Below, one piece after another: positions 1 through 5,883 of a stretch of DNA of 10,210 bases. Below the pieces are notes generated by a model. It was given only the letters and a program-made list of their open reading frames with translations. It was not told where the DNA came from and ran no database searches. Origin of the DNA: Phycisphaerales bacterium (lineage in GTDB: Bacteria > Planctomycetota > Phycisphaerae > Tepidisphaerales > Tepidisphaeraceae); contig JAQGHH010000202.1 in assembly GCA_028288945.1 (NCBI GenBank), positions 1 to 10,210 of the forward strand, written 5' to 3'. How positions within the stretch are numbered: position 1 is the stretch's first letter; every line of letters begins with the position of its first letter. A program made the position numbers and the translations under genes.

Positions 1-1
1 C

Positions 2-199
2 CAGGCCAAGCAGTTCAACGCCCAGCTCGACAAGTGCCGGGAATGGATGGACAAGGGCGCGATCCCGTCGGAGACGGTTTCTTCGCTGCTGAAAAAGCAG
101 GGCGTGGAGCACAAGATGCTCCGCCTCCCTAGGCCCGGCAAGCCCAAGGTTGTTCCCGCGGCCGCCGGTGCCGCGCCCGCGGAAGCAAAACCGGCGTAA
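2..199 (+). CDS. rpsP: 30S ribosomal protein S16, C-terminal part (5' end outside window)
   Basis: S16 is a small-subunit ribosomal protein that binds 16S rRNA and helps assemble the 30S body. Only the last 65 codons are present, ending in TAA. The visible part contains the family's C-terminal signature: a helix with R-E-W-M-D-K-G-A, followed by P-S-E-T-V-S-S-L-L-K-K, which matches the usual 'W..GA.PS..V..LLKK' pattern. After this comes a low-complexity Pro/Ala/Lys tail of about 25 residues, an extension common in high-GC lineages. The location directly upstream of trmD and rplS, the classic rpsP-(rimM)-trmD-rplS order, supports the call. The start and the N-terminal half cannot be judged here. 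Confidence 0.88.
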   Translation, partial: QAKQFNAQLDKCREWMDKGAIPSETVSSLLKKQGVEHKMLRLPRPGKPKVVPAAAGAAPAEAKPA

Positions 200-358
200 G
201 CGCCTCCGGTAAGGAGTTCGCTCCTCCTTGCGCGGACCGCTGGAGTAATTTGACTTAACCGTTTAGCCTCCTCGCTTGCGGGGCGGCTAAGCAAAGGCTG
301 GGTATCGCCCGCATAAGGACATGAGGAGGTGTAGCCCCGCTGAACTGGCTTGCTCCGT
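200..358. other. Gap between rpsP and trmD with two hairpins, no gene seen
   Basis: No credible reading frame lies here, although many bacteria carry rimM between rpsP and trmD. Two RNA-type structures are visible. A small AGGAG-UUCG-CUCCU hairpin occupies 212-225, and a stronger imperfect hairpin occupies 261-292 (listed separately). A purine-rich AGGAGGT at 324-330 looks like a Shine-Dalgarno sequence but is 28 bases from the likely trmD start at 359, too far for ordinary use. It may instead belong to a structured leader. No T-run follows either hairpin, so read-through from rpsP into trmD is likely. Confidence 0.5.
261..292 (+). other. Imperfect hairpin, REP-like, in the rpsP-trmD gap
   Basis: GTTTAGCC (261-268) pairs with GGCTAAGC (285-292), eight pairs including one G-T wobble. 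The stem continues after a T/C mismatch through CC/GG, a T/G wobble and CG/CG to a CTTG tetraloop (275-278). The palindrome with AGCC outer arms resembles repetitive extragenic palindromes. Whether it recurs in the genome cannot be seen from one window. With no T-tract it is not a standard intrinsic terminator; an mRNA-processing or stabilising element is an alternative. Confidence 0.55.
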
Positions 359-1141
359 ATGCCGTTGCGAATCGATATCCTGACGCTCTTTCCGGAGATG
401 TTCGGCCCGATCCTCGGCACGAGCATCCCCAAGCGGGCGGCGGAAAAAGGACTGGTCAGCTACCACCTGACCAACTTCCGGGATTTTGCGACTGACGCCC
501 ACAAGTCAGTTGACGATAAACCCTTCGGCGGCGGGCCCGGGATGGTCATGATGTGCCAGACGGTATTCGACGCCGTCGCGACCGCCGAGCAGCAGGACCC
601 CCGTCCCGCGACGCGGATTCTGCTCAGCCCGCAGGGCCGGGTGTTCGATCAAAGCCTGGCCGAGGAGCTGGTCAAAAAAGATCGGTTGCTCCTGATCGCC
701 GGGCATTACGAAGGCTTCGACGAGCGTATCATCGAGGGCCTGTCGCCGATGGAAGTGAGCATCGGCGACTATGTTTTGAGCGGCGGAGAACTGGCGGCGA
801 TGGTCGTCGTCGACTCTGTCGTGCGGTTGCTCCCGGGTGCGCTGGGCGCACAAGACGGGGCGGCGGACGAGACGTTCGCCGACGGGTTGCTGGAATACCC
901 CCAGTACACCCGCCCGCGCGAGTTCAACGGAATGGCGACGCCGGACGTGTTGCTCAGTGGCAACCACCGCTTGATCGCGCAATGGCGGCTGGAGCAGCGT
1001 AAGCTCCGCACGCAAGGACGCAGGCCGGACCTCTGGCAGGCTTACCTGGAAAAAAACGGCCCGCAAGAGCCCGCCGCCCGGCCGAAAAAAAAGAGACGGG
1101 CGTCGGACGCTTCCCAGGAGCGGCCGAACCCGAACGACTGA
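359..1141 (+). CDS. trmD: tRNA (guanine-N1)-methyltransferase TrmD
   Basis: TrmD transfers a methyl group from S-adenosylmethionine to N1 of G37 in tRNAs and so prevents +1 frameshifting; it acts in the cytoplasm as a trefoil-knot homodimer. The frame is open upstream to a TTG at 350, but ATG 359 gives M-P-L-R-I-D-I-L-T-L-F-P-E-M-F, the normal TrmD N-terminus, so that start is chosen (260 residues). Visible family motifs are G-G-G-P-G-M-V-M (about 57-64), the cofactor-binding knot G-H-Y-E-G-F-D-E-R (115-123), I-G-D-Y-V-L-S-G-G-E (135-144), and the C-terminal block with F-A-D-G-L-L, Y-T-R-P and L-L-S-G-N-H. The last 25-30 residues are a Lys/Arg/Pro-rich tail beyond the usual domain. It lies between rpsP and rplS, as in many bacteria. 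No well-spaced Shine-Dalgarno is seen. Confidence 0.96.
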   Translation: MPLRIDILTLFPEMFGPILGTSIPKRAAEKGLVSYHLTNFRDFATDAHKSVDDKPFGGGPGMVMMCQTVFDAVATAEQQDPRPATRILLSPQGRVFDQSLAEELVKKDRLLLIAGHYEGFDERIIEGLSPMEVSIGDYVLSGGELAAMVVVDSVVRLLPGALGAQDGAADETFADGLLEYPQYTRPREFNGMATPDVLLSGNHRLIAQWRLEQRKLRTQGRRPDLWQAYLEKNGPQEPAARPKKKRRASDASQERPNPND

Positions 1142-1204
1142 AGTACGGTATATTTCTTCCCGGCCCGCGGTCGTACGTCAGGGCCCCGGATCGGAGTTAG
1201 AGCC

Positions 1205-1630
1205 ATGATCAACCGAATTATCGAATCCGTCGAGCAGCAGCACCTGAAGAAAGAGAACATCCCCAGTTTTGATATCGGCGACACGGTTGACGTGCATACG
1301 CGGATCATCGAAGGCGAGAAGGAGCGGATCCAGATCTTCTCCGGCACCGTCATCATGAATAAGGGCCGGGGCATCAACGAGACGTTCACCGTCCGCCGGA
1401 TCGTGAACAACGAAGGCGTCGAGCGCATTTTCCCCAAGCACTCGCCGTTCATTTCCAAGGTGGTCGTGAAGCGTGGCGGCGAAGCCCGCCGGGCCAAGCT
1501 CTTCTACCTACGCGACCGCGTCGGCAAGTCCGTCCGTCTCGCCGAGAAGCGCAAGGAAAAGCGCACCGAACCCAAGCCCGCCGCCGATCAGGCCGAGCGG
1601 ACCGCCGAGCTCGCGACGTCAGCGACGTGA
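1205..1630 (+). CDS. rplS: 50S ribosomal protein L19
   Basis: L19 sits at the interface of the ribosomal subunits. The 141-residue product shows the complete family pattern: an N-terminal helix with I-I-E-S-V-E-Q-Q, then F-D-I-G-D-T-V-D-V, R-I-Q-I-F-S-G-T-V-I, F-T-V-R-R-I, G-V-E-R-I-F-P-K-H-S-P, and K-L-F-Y-L-R-D-R-V-G-K-S. The core ends near residue 115, the usual family length. The remaining 25 or so residues form a charged Lys/Glu/Ala-rich tail. The ATG at 1205 is preceded by GGAG at 1193-1196 with eight bases of spacing, a good ribosome binding site. It follows trmD by 63 bases and is probably cotranscribed with it. Confidence 0.97.
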   Translation: MINRIIESVEQQHLKKENIPSFDIGDTVDVHTRIIEGEKERIQIFSGTVIMNKGRGINETFTVRRIVNNEGVERIFPKHSPFISKVVVKRGGEARRAKLFYLRDRVGKSVRLAEKRKEKRTEPKPAADQAERTAELATSAT

Positions 1631-1649
1631 GCGGGTGTGGTGCGAAAAC

Positions 1650-1783
1650 GAGGATGGAGAATAGAGGATCGAGGATGGCGGGGAGTGATTCTCGTCCTCT
1701 TGGATTCTCCGTCACAGAACGAGTATCGAAAGATAGAAGATTGCGCAGTCTTCGCCATCCTCTATCTTCCATCCTCCATTCTC
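1650..1783. repeat. Inverted pair of heptamer arrays (4 + 4 units), MITE-like
   Basis: The left arm (1650-1677) is four abutting heptamers: GAGGATG, GAGAATA, GAGGATC, GAGGATG. The right arm (1756-1783) is four heptamers of the opposite strand: CATCCTC, TATCTTC, CATCCTC, CATTCTC. Each left unit fits GARRATN. GCG (1678-1680) and CGC (1753-1755) extend the inner ends symmetrically. The 72 bases between hold an imperfect palindrome GAAGATTGCG/CAGTCTTC (1736-1753) and no gene. Transcribed, the arms could fold into a long hairpin. This could be a small non-autonomous mobile element or an expanding microsatellite-like palindrome; no target-site duplication was identified. Confidence 0.75.
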
Positions 1784-1799
1784 GTCGCCCTCCCGCACA

Positions 1800-2201
1800 A
1801 TGGTAACCAAGTGGTTCCAAGCTCTGTTCAAGACGCTGCCGCAGAAGGACGCCTTGGGCGACCGCGGCGAGAACATGGCCGCCCGCTATCTCCGCAACCA
1901 GGGGTACCGGATCATCGTCCGCAACTTCCGTTGTGAGATCGGTGAAATCGACATCATCGCCCGCGATAAAGACGAGCTGGTTTTCGTCGAAGTAAAGACC
2001 CGGGCCTACGACGACCCCAACCCCGAAGACCAGGTCCACGCCGCCAAGCAACACCAGCTCACCCGAGTCGCCCGCATCTACCTGAGCCGCTACGGAGCCC
2101 CTCAGCCGCCCGCACGCTTCGACGTCGTCGCGGTGGTCTGGCCCGAGGGCCGGGAGCCGATTATTCGCCATACGCCGCACGCGTTTGGGGCGACGTTCTG
2201 A
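1800..2201 (+). CDS. yraN: UPF0102 / YraN family nuclease-fold protein
   Basis: YraN-family proteins are small proteins with a restriction-endonuclease / Holliday-junction-resolvase-like fold; their physiological role is poorly defined and DNA repair or processing is usually inferred. The 133-residue product carries the family signature: G-D-R-G-E-N-M-A-A-R-Y-L (20-31), G-E-I-D-I-I-A-R-D (48-56) and V-F-V-E-V-K-T-R (61-68). The predicted metal site is E24, D51, E64 and K66, the E...D...ExK pattern, so it looks catalytically intact. The C-terminal R-F-D-V-V-A-V-V strand is also typical. ATG 1800 is chosen because internal starts would remove the G-D-R-G-E motif. No Shine-Dalgarno is visible; the right arm of the heptamer inverted repeat ends only 16 bases upstream. 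yraN near rplS is a common neighbourhood. Confidence 0.92.
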   Translation: MVTKWFQALFKTLPQKDALGDRGENMAARYLRNQGYRIIVRNFRCEIGEIDIIARDKDELVFVEVKTRAYDDPNPEDQVHAAKQHQLTRVARIYLSRYGAPQPPARFDVVAVVWPEGREPIIRHTPHAFGATF

Positions 2202-2372
2202 AACGAAAGACGCGCGGTCGATCGCAACCGCCACTTCAACCTGGGGTCGACCTTCACCCTTCTATTTCGTCGGCGGCGCGTAATTCGACGCCCGGTTTTT
2301 ATGGGGAACGGAACCCGGCAACATCCAATGTTGATTCCCGAAGAGTGGAAAAGAGCTCTGCGTCGCCCGACG
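2202..2372. other. Gap between convergent yraN and M56 operon
   Basis: No gene is seen. The stretch holds a small perfect hairpin CAACAT-cca-ATGTTG at 2319-2333 with no T-run, and a weak GCGGT/ACCGC pairing soon after the yraN stop. No convincing forward-strand terminator for yraN was found. The minus-strand terminator of the M56 gene begins immediately to the right. Confidence 0.4.
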
Positions 2373-2401
2373 AAAAAAGGCGGCGTCTGCGGGACGCCGC
2401 C
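2373..2401 (-). terminator. Intrinsic terminator of the blaI-M56 operon
   Basis: GGCGGCGTC (2379-2387) and GACGCCGCC (2393-2401) form a perfect nine-base-pair GC-rich stem with a five-base loop. Six A on the + strand at 2373-2378 give a run of six T immediately after the stem on the minus strand. It lies 27 bases past the TAA of the M56 gene, so the orientation fits that transcript. Confidence 0.88.
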
Positions 2402-2428
2402 TCTTGTACTGGGGATGGTTCGTGGAGG

Positions 2429-5005
2429 TTAGAAGCCTTGAATTTCGTCTTTCGCAGCCGGGGGCGCGTCCAACCGGTCGGTCCCGTCGCGCGGAACTTC
2501 GTTGGTTGTCTTCAGCTTGGTGACGTCTTCCCATTGCTTCTGGATTCTCTGGCCGGTGGGCTCGCCATGGCGCTCGATTCGGAAGCTGCCGCCCCATTGG
2601 TCCCACGCGCGGCTTTCCACGCCGTTGCGGATTACGCCGGGATAGCTGTCCCGGCCGGGAAGGGTGGTGATTTGCACGATTCCGGTTTCTCCGTCTTTCA
2701 GGACGCCGGCATGAACGGCGGCGGCGGGGATCGACGAATCGTCCGTGTACACGTCGCTGCCCCACACGCTGCCGCCGGTCGCGCCGGTGATCTGCATGAC
2801 GATCAAGTGGCCGGGCCGCCCGCGGAACTGGGAGAGGTCCACTTCAGCCGGCGACATCACCTTGGGAACCGGCCCTGAGAATGGCACGCCTTCCGTGCCC
2901 GCGGGCTCGACGCGATAGCTGCCGGGGAACGATCCGTACGGCTGGCTGGTGATTCCGTTCTGAGTCGAGCCGGTGTAACTGTCCTGGCCGGGCAGAATCG
3001 TCACGCGGACGACGCCCTGCTGGCCGACCTTCACGAGCCCCGCGTGCACCGCGGCCACCGCGAGCGGCGAGTCATCCGTGTAGACGCCGTTGCCCCAGAT
3101 CGTGCCGTCCTCGGATCCGGTGGTGGTGAAGAGGAAGCTTTGCCCGACGCGGTCGCGATATTCGCTGAGCCTGCCGCGGTCGGCGATTGGCGGCGCGGGG
3201 CGGTAGGCGCCGGGCCATTTTGATCGCGCCGAGGCCACGCGGTAGCTGCCGGGCCAGGGGCCATAGGGGGCACTGGCGACCCCGTTGCGGGTAGAGCCTT
3301 CATAATGATCCTGGCCTGGCAACATCGTCACCCGTACGACCCCGTGCTCCCCGGGCTGCAGGACTCCGGCATGCACCGCCGCCGTGGCGAGGGCCGAATC
3401 GTCCGTGTAAACGCCGTCGCCCCAGACCGAGCCGTCGGTCGCACCGGTGACTTCAAAATTGAAGGTCTGGCCGACTTGCTCGCGGAATTGAGTCAGCGCA
3501 CCCGGGTCGGGCCGCACGTTGCCCCAGCCGTTCGCGCGCGTCGGTCGCGCTCCTTCGAGCTGACGGATGCGGTCGCGCACCGCGACGGCTTCATCGAGCT
3601 GCCCGGATTTCGTGTACTTGTCCTGAAGCTCGGTGAGTTCGCGGATCAATGCGGCCCGATTCTCGCCGAGCTTTCGCGCCGCCTCGCGCCGGATCTCGGC
3701 GTCCTGCTCGGCGGACCGCGCGATGAGATTTTGCGCTTCGGCGGGCAGCCCCGGCGGATTCCAGCGCACGTAGTCCATGCGTTCGGCAACGTTCACCCGC
3801 GACACCCTTTTCTCCGCGGTCGCTTTCGCGTCAGATTCATCAGTCGCTTTTTGCGACCACGCCGGCAGGGCGGCCAGCGACAGCACCGAGACCGCGAGCA
3901 TCACCAATCGGGGAAGACGCAGCGCAACTTGATCGCGAAGGATCATGACCAGTCTCCTTTCCATGAATCGGCGGCCGCCGGTGCCGATGCCCAATGCGGG
4001 CATCGGGGCGGCGGGGGCCCTCTTTTGAATTGCAACTCGATCGCACATCGATTCACACACCGCCACCAGCGCCTCGGCATACCCCCGGCGGCTGGCGGGC
4101 AGCGTCTGCACCACCCACCCGTCACACGCCAGCTCCGCATTTTCGCGCAACTGATGGCGCACGTACCAGAACAGCGGGTTCCACCACCACACGCACCCCG
4201 CCACCAGCTCCAGCCATCCCACCCAATGATCCCGACGCCTCACGTGGGCCAGTTCGTGGACGATCAGACCGCGCAGGGAATTCTCCGCCATGCCCGCCGG
4301 CAACGTGCCCGGCCAGAGGAGCTCAGGCTTCCCGACAGACCAGATCATCGGCGAAACAATTCCCGGCACGATTCGAATGCGGACCGGGCGAACGCCCAGG
4401 TGTGCGGCCAGTTTGTCCGCGCAATCAATGAGCGCCTTGTCGGCCGGTGTCGAATGACGGAGCAGCAGCGCCATGCGGCTGAGCCGCACGAGCTGCACCG
4501 CGGCAAAGAAGAATCCGCCGACAATCCAAATCCCCGCGGCCACAGGCACGAGCGAGGCAGGTGACCACTTGGCGGGAGGAACAGCCGCGGTGGCTGGCGC
4601 AGCAGCGCGAGGGGCAGTGGATATCTCGGGCGCGTGCACCGATGGCGACGGCGGGGCGGGCACATCCACGTAAGCGGCAGGCGCATCCACGTCGGGCGGC
4701 AAGGGCAAGTCTGCCGCCGAGATGTCGTCTTGAGGCGGCGGAGAAATGACAGGCGGCGCAAGCGTCGGCGAAATGGTCGCGACTGTATTGGCGTGTTCAG
4801 GCACGCGCTGTTTCAAAATCGGCGACAGTGGGTCATGCACGGCCCAGGGCCATGCGACCACCGGCGGAGTGAGCAGCTTCAGCAGGACGACCAGCCACAG
4901 CGCGTGACGTCCGACCGGCCCGATGGGGCACGTGCGGCAAAGGAGCTGCACGAGGCCCGCGAGGAGGGCAGCCACGACGAGGCTCTGGAAAGTCCACCAG
5001 ACCAT
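2429..5005 (-). CDS. BlaR1-like M56 membrane metallopeptidase with three C-terminal LCCL domains
   Basis: M56 (BlaR1/MecR1) proteins are membrane sensors whose zinc protease domain is switched on by an outside signal and leads to loss of the partner BlaI repressor. This 858-residue product has hydrophobic segments at about 5-22, 34-55 and 152-174, a Pro/Ala-rich loop at 78-146, and the zinc motif H250-E-L-A-H254 with a downstream E291-L-A-C-D295 supplying the probable third ligand. A hydrophobic W-W-W stretch lies at 263-282 and a last membrane segment at 366-384. Then comes a charged helical region (421-487) and three LCCL-type repeats at about 511-590, 620-699 and 731-810, each with W-G..VYTDDS, AAVHAG, a G-V/I-V strand, LPG-Q/R, R/Q-N-G and G-S-Y/F-R. 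No penicillin-binding sensor is present. ATG 5005 follows the repressor stop by three bases, with GGGAG six bases upstream. The ligand is unknown. The domain call is firm; signalling is inferred from the family. Confidence 0.9.
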   Translation of the reverse strand: MVWWTFQSLVVAALLAGLVQLLCRTCPIGPVGRHALWLVVLLKLLTPPVVAWPWAVHDPLSPILKQRVPEHANTVATISPTLAPPVISPPPQDDISAADLPLPPDVDAPAAYVDVPAPPSPSVHAPEISTAPRAAAPATAAVPPAKWSPASLVPVAAGIWIVGGFFFAAVQLVRLSRMALLLRHSTPADKALIDCADKLAAHLGVRPVRIRIVPGIVSPMIWSVGKPELLWPGTLPAGMAENSLRGLIVHELAHVRRRDHWVGWLELVAGCVWWWNPLFWYVRHQLRENAELACDGWVVQTLPASRRGYAEALVAVCESMCDRVAIQKRAPAAPMPALGIGTGGRRFMERRLVMILRDQVALRLPRLVMLAVSVLSLAALPAWSQKATDESDAKATAEKRVSRVNVAERMDYVRWNPPGLPAEAQNLIARSAEQDAEIRREAARKLGENRAALIRELTELQDKYTKSGQLDEAVAVRDRIRQLEGARPTRANGWGNVRPDPGALTQFREQVGQTFNFEVTGATDGSVWGDGVYTDDSALATAAVHAGVLQPGEHGVVRVTMLPGQDHYEGSTRNGVASAPYGPWPGSYRVASARSKWPGAYRPAPPIADRGRLSEYRDRVGQSFLFTTTGSEDGTIWGNGVYTDDSPLAVAAVHAGLVKVGQQGVVRVTILPGQDSYTGSTQNGITSQPYGSFPGSYRVEPAGTEGVPFSGPVPKVMSPAEVDLSQFRGRPGHLIVMQITGATGGSVWGSDVYTDDSSIPAAAVHAGVLKDGETGIVQITTLPGRDSYPGVIRNGVESRAWDQWGGSFRIERHGEPTGQRIQKQWEDVTKLKTTNEVPRDGTDRLDAPPAAKDEIQGF

Positions 5006-5008
5006 CGG

Positions 5009-5410
5009 TCACTCCCTGGCATCCATCTCGTCGAGCAGCTTGCGAAGCCCGGCGATCTCGTCCGCGGAAAACCGCCGACCCTGCACCAGCGCGTGCACCA
5101 GCGGGCTGGCGACGCCGTCGCACATCCGGTCGGCCAGTTCGGTCAGGCCGTTGCGCAAGAGTTGGTCGCGAGAAACCGCGGCTTCGAAAACGTGTGCGGC
5201 CCCGCCTTTGTCGCCGGCACCCTTGTCGCTCGTGACGTACCCTTTATCGCGAAGGCGGGAGAGGAGCGTGAGGACGGTGGTGTAGGCCCACTTCCGCCGG
5301 CGCCGGCGAAGCCGCGACTCCACTTCACGGACCGTCCCCGGCCCGCGGTCCCAAAGGGCCTTGAGCACGTCCAGCTCGGCGTCACTGACGGATGGCACGT
5401 TCGCTCCCAC
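5009..5410 (-). CDS. blaI: BlaI/MecI-family transcriptional repressor
   Basis: This family consists of dimeric winged-helix repressors that are inactivated when a cognate M56 sensor protease is triggered. The N-terminal part has S-D-A-E-L-D-V-L-K-A-L-W-D-R-G, V-R-E-V, and W-A-Y-T-T-V-L-T-L-L-S-R-L, which contains the recognition helix, followed by the wing K-G-Y-V. The C-terminal part is a helical dimerisation region. The frame is open to a GTG at 5419, but the GTG at 5410 has AAAGGAG exactly eight bases upstream, so 5410 is preferred (133 residues). An Asn-Phe pair, the proteolytic site in staphylococcal BlaI/MecI, is absent, so any cleavage would use another site. A run of five Arg lies just before the recognition helix. 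The gene is translationally close to the M56 sensor, and two matching operators overlap its promoter, which implies autoregulation. Confidence 0.93.
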   Translation of the reverse strand: MGANVPSVSDAELDVLKALWDRGPGTVREVESRLRRRRRKWAYTTVLTLLSRLRDKGYVTSDKGAGDKGGAAHVFEAAVSRDQLLRNGLTELADRMCDGVASPLVHALVQGRRFSADEIAGLRKLLDEMDARE

Positions 5411-5418
5411 GCAATTCA

Positions 5419-5425
5419 CTCCTTT
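5419..5425 (-). promoter_or_regulatory. Shine-Dalgarno that decides the BlaI start
   Basis: On the minus strand this reads AAAGGAG. It is eight bases from the GTG at 5410 but directly abuts the upstream GTG at 5419, so it supports the shorter product. Confidence 0.7.
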
Positions 5426-5440
5426 GCGACGGCTTTCAGA

Positions 5441-5468
5441 AATATGCTCCTACGCCATGTAGTTTCAA
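5441..5468 (-). promoter_or_regulatory. Sigma70-type promoter of the blaI-M56 operon
   Basis: On the minus strand a -35 box TTGAAA (5463-5468) and a -10 box CATATT (5441-5446) are separated by 16 bases. The spacer is filled by the first BlaI operator, a common arrangement for steric repression. The match to the sigma70 consensus is five of six and four of six. Confidence 0.6.
5450..5462. promoter_or_regulatory. BlaI operator 1 (inside promoter spacer)
   Basis: CTAC-gccat-GTAG is a dyad of the BlaI/MecI type, whose known sites are built on TACA/TGTA inverted repeats. It lies entirely between the -35 and -10 boxes. Confidence 0.7.
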
Positions 5469-5474
5469 ACTCTA

Positions 5475-5487
5475 CTACATCGTGTAG
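5475..5487. promoter_or_regulatory. BlaI operator 2 (upstream of -35)
   Basis: CTAC-atcgt-GTAG has the same half-sites and the same five-base spacer as operator 1, and contains the full CTACA/TGTAG form. The two centres (5456 and 5481) are 25 bases apart, compatible with two dimers side by side. Confidence 0.75.
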
Positions 5488-5490
5488 GAG

Positions 5491-5700
5491 ATATCCACGG
5501 GGAAATTTTTAGAGCCGCTCGCGCCCAGTCGCGCCCGCCTACATAGACGCCGACGAATGGAAAACGACGCGAAAAAAATTAAGACCGCAAGAGCTCGTCA
5601 TTCACCGGGAAGGCAGAAACGTTTCACGAATGAGTCGAGGTTGCTTTGCAAAAGGTGTGCTTGGGGAAAATGACAGTGCTGCAAAATGCGATGACAGCGC
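5491..5700. other. Gene-free upstream region of the blaI operon
   Basis: No supported gene is seen. Visible features are two TCGCGCCC copies (5519-5526, 5529-5536), a 10-base palindrome GAAACGTTTC (5616-5625) flanked by TCATTC/GAATGA (5598-5603, 5628-5633), and two ATGACAG copies at 5670 and 5691, 21 bases apart and each followed by GCAAAA. The stretch has several short A-runs. These could be regulatory sites for the operon to the left, but no factor is recognised. Confidence 0.35.
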
Positions 5701-5761
5701 AAAAAAAGTCGGAGGGGTGAAGAAGGAGGGGGGGAACCTTCTTCGGGGAATACCCGCCGAC
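5701..5761 (-). terminator. Bulged hairpin with T-run downstream of the S53 peptidase
   Basis: GAAGAAGG (5719-5726) pairs perfectly with CCTTCTTC (5737-5744). Outside it, GGGT (5715-5718) pairs with ACCC (5752-5755) and GTCGG (5708-5712) with CCGAC (5757-5761), with a seven-base bulge at 5745-5751. On the minus strand seven T (5701-5707) follow directly. It is about 105 bases past the peptidase stop, so it would end that transcript before the blaI promoter. Confidence 0.6.
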
Positions 5762-5844
5762 AAGAAAGAGATTACTCGATTAACAAGTCACTTGCAACAT
5801 CTTTGCCCCGTTCGCGCCAGTTGCATCGCTGCCGATACTTGGCG

Positions 5845-5883
5845 TAAGCGATTGTACCGATTATTTTTTAAGCGCTTGTACCG
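5845..5883. repeat. Direct repeat with 24-base period at the S53 stop codon
   Basis: TAAGCGATTGTACCG (5845-5859) and TAAGCGCTTGTACCG (5869-5883) are identical at 14 of 15 positions. The right copy contains the last codons and stop of the peptidase gene; the left copy lies just beyond the stop. The period is eight codons, so the copies are in phase. Confidence 0.7.

Noticed and set aside
261..292. Intrinsic terminator of rpsP
   Set aside because: The hairpin is strong but no T-run follows on either strand.
1650..1783. CRISPR array
   Set aside because: The units are seven bases, abut without spacers, and the two arms are inverted; there are no cas genes.
1449..2234. 261-codon minus-strand frame across rplS, the heptamer arrays and yraN
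   Set aside because: It runs antisense through two well-supported genes, and part of its apparent regularity comes from the repeat.
2319..2333. Terminator of yraN
   Set aside because: The six-pair CAACAT/ATGTTG hairpin is AT-balanced, small and lacks a following T-run.
3305..4564. 419-codon open frame on the + strand opposite the M56 gene
   Set aside because: It lies wholly antisense to a gene with clear domains, its product is Arg/His/Pro-rich low complexity, and long antisense frames are expected at this GC content.
2429..5005. True beta-lactam receptor BlaR1
   Set aside because: The penicillin-binding sensor domain is absent and LCCL repeats take its place; no beta-lactamase gene is nearby.
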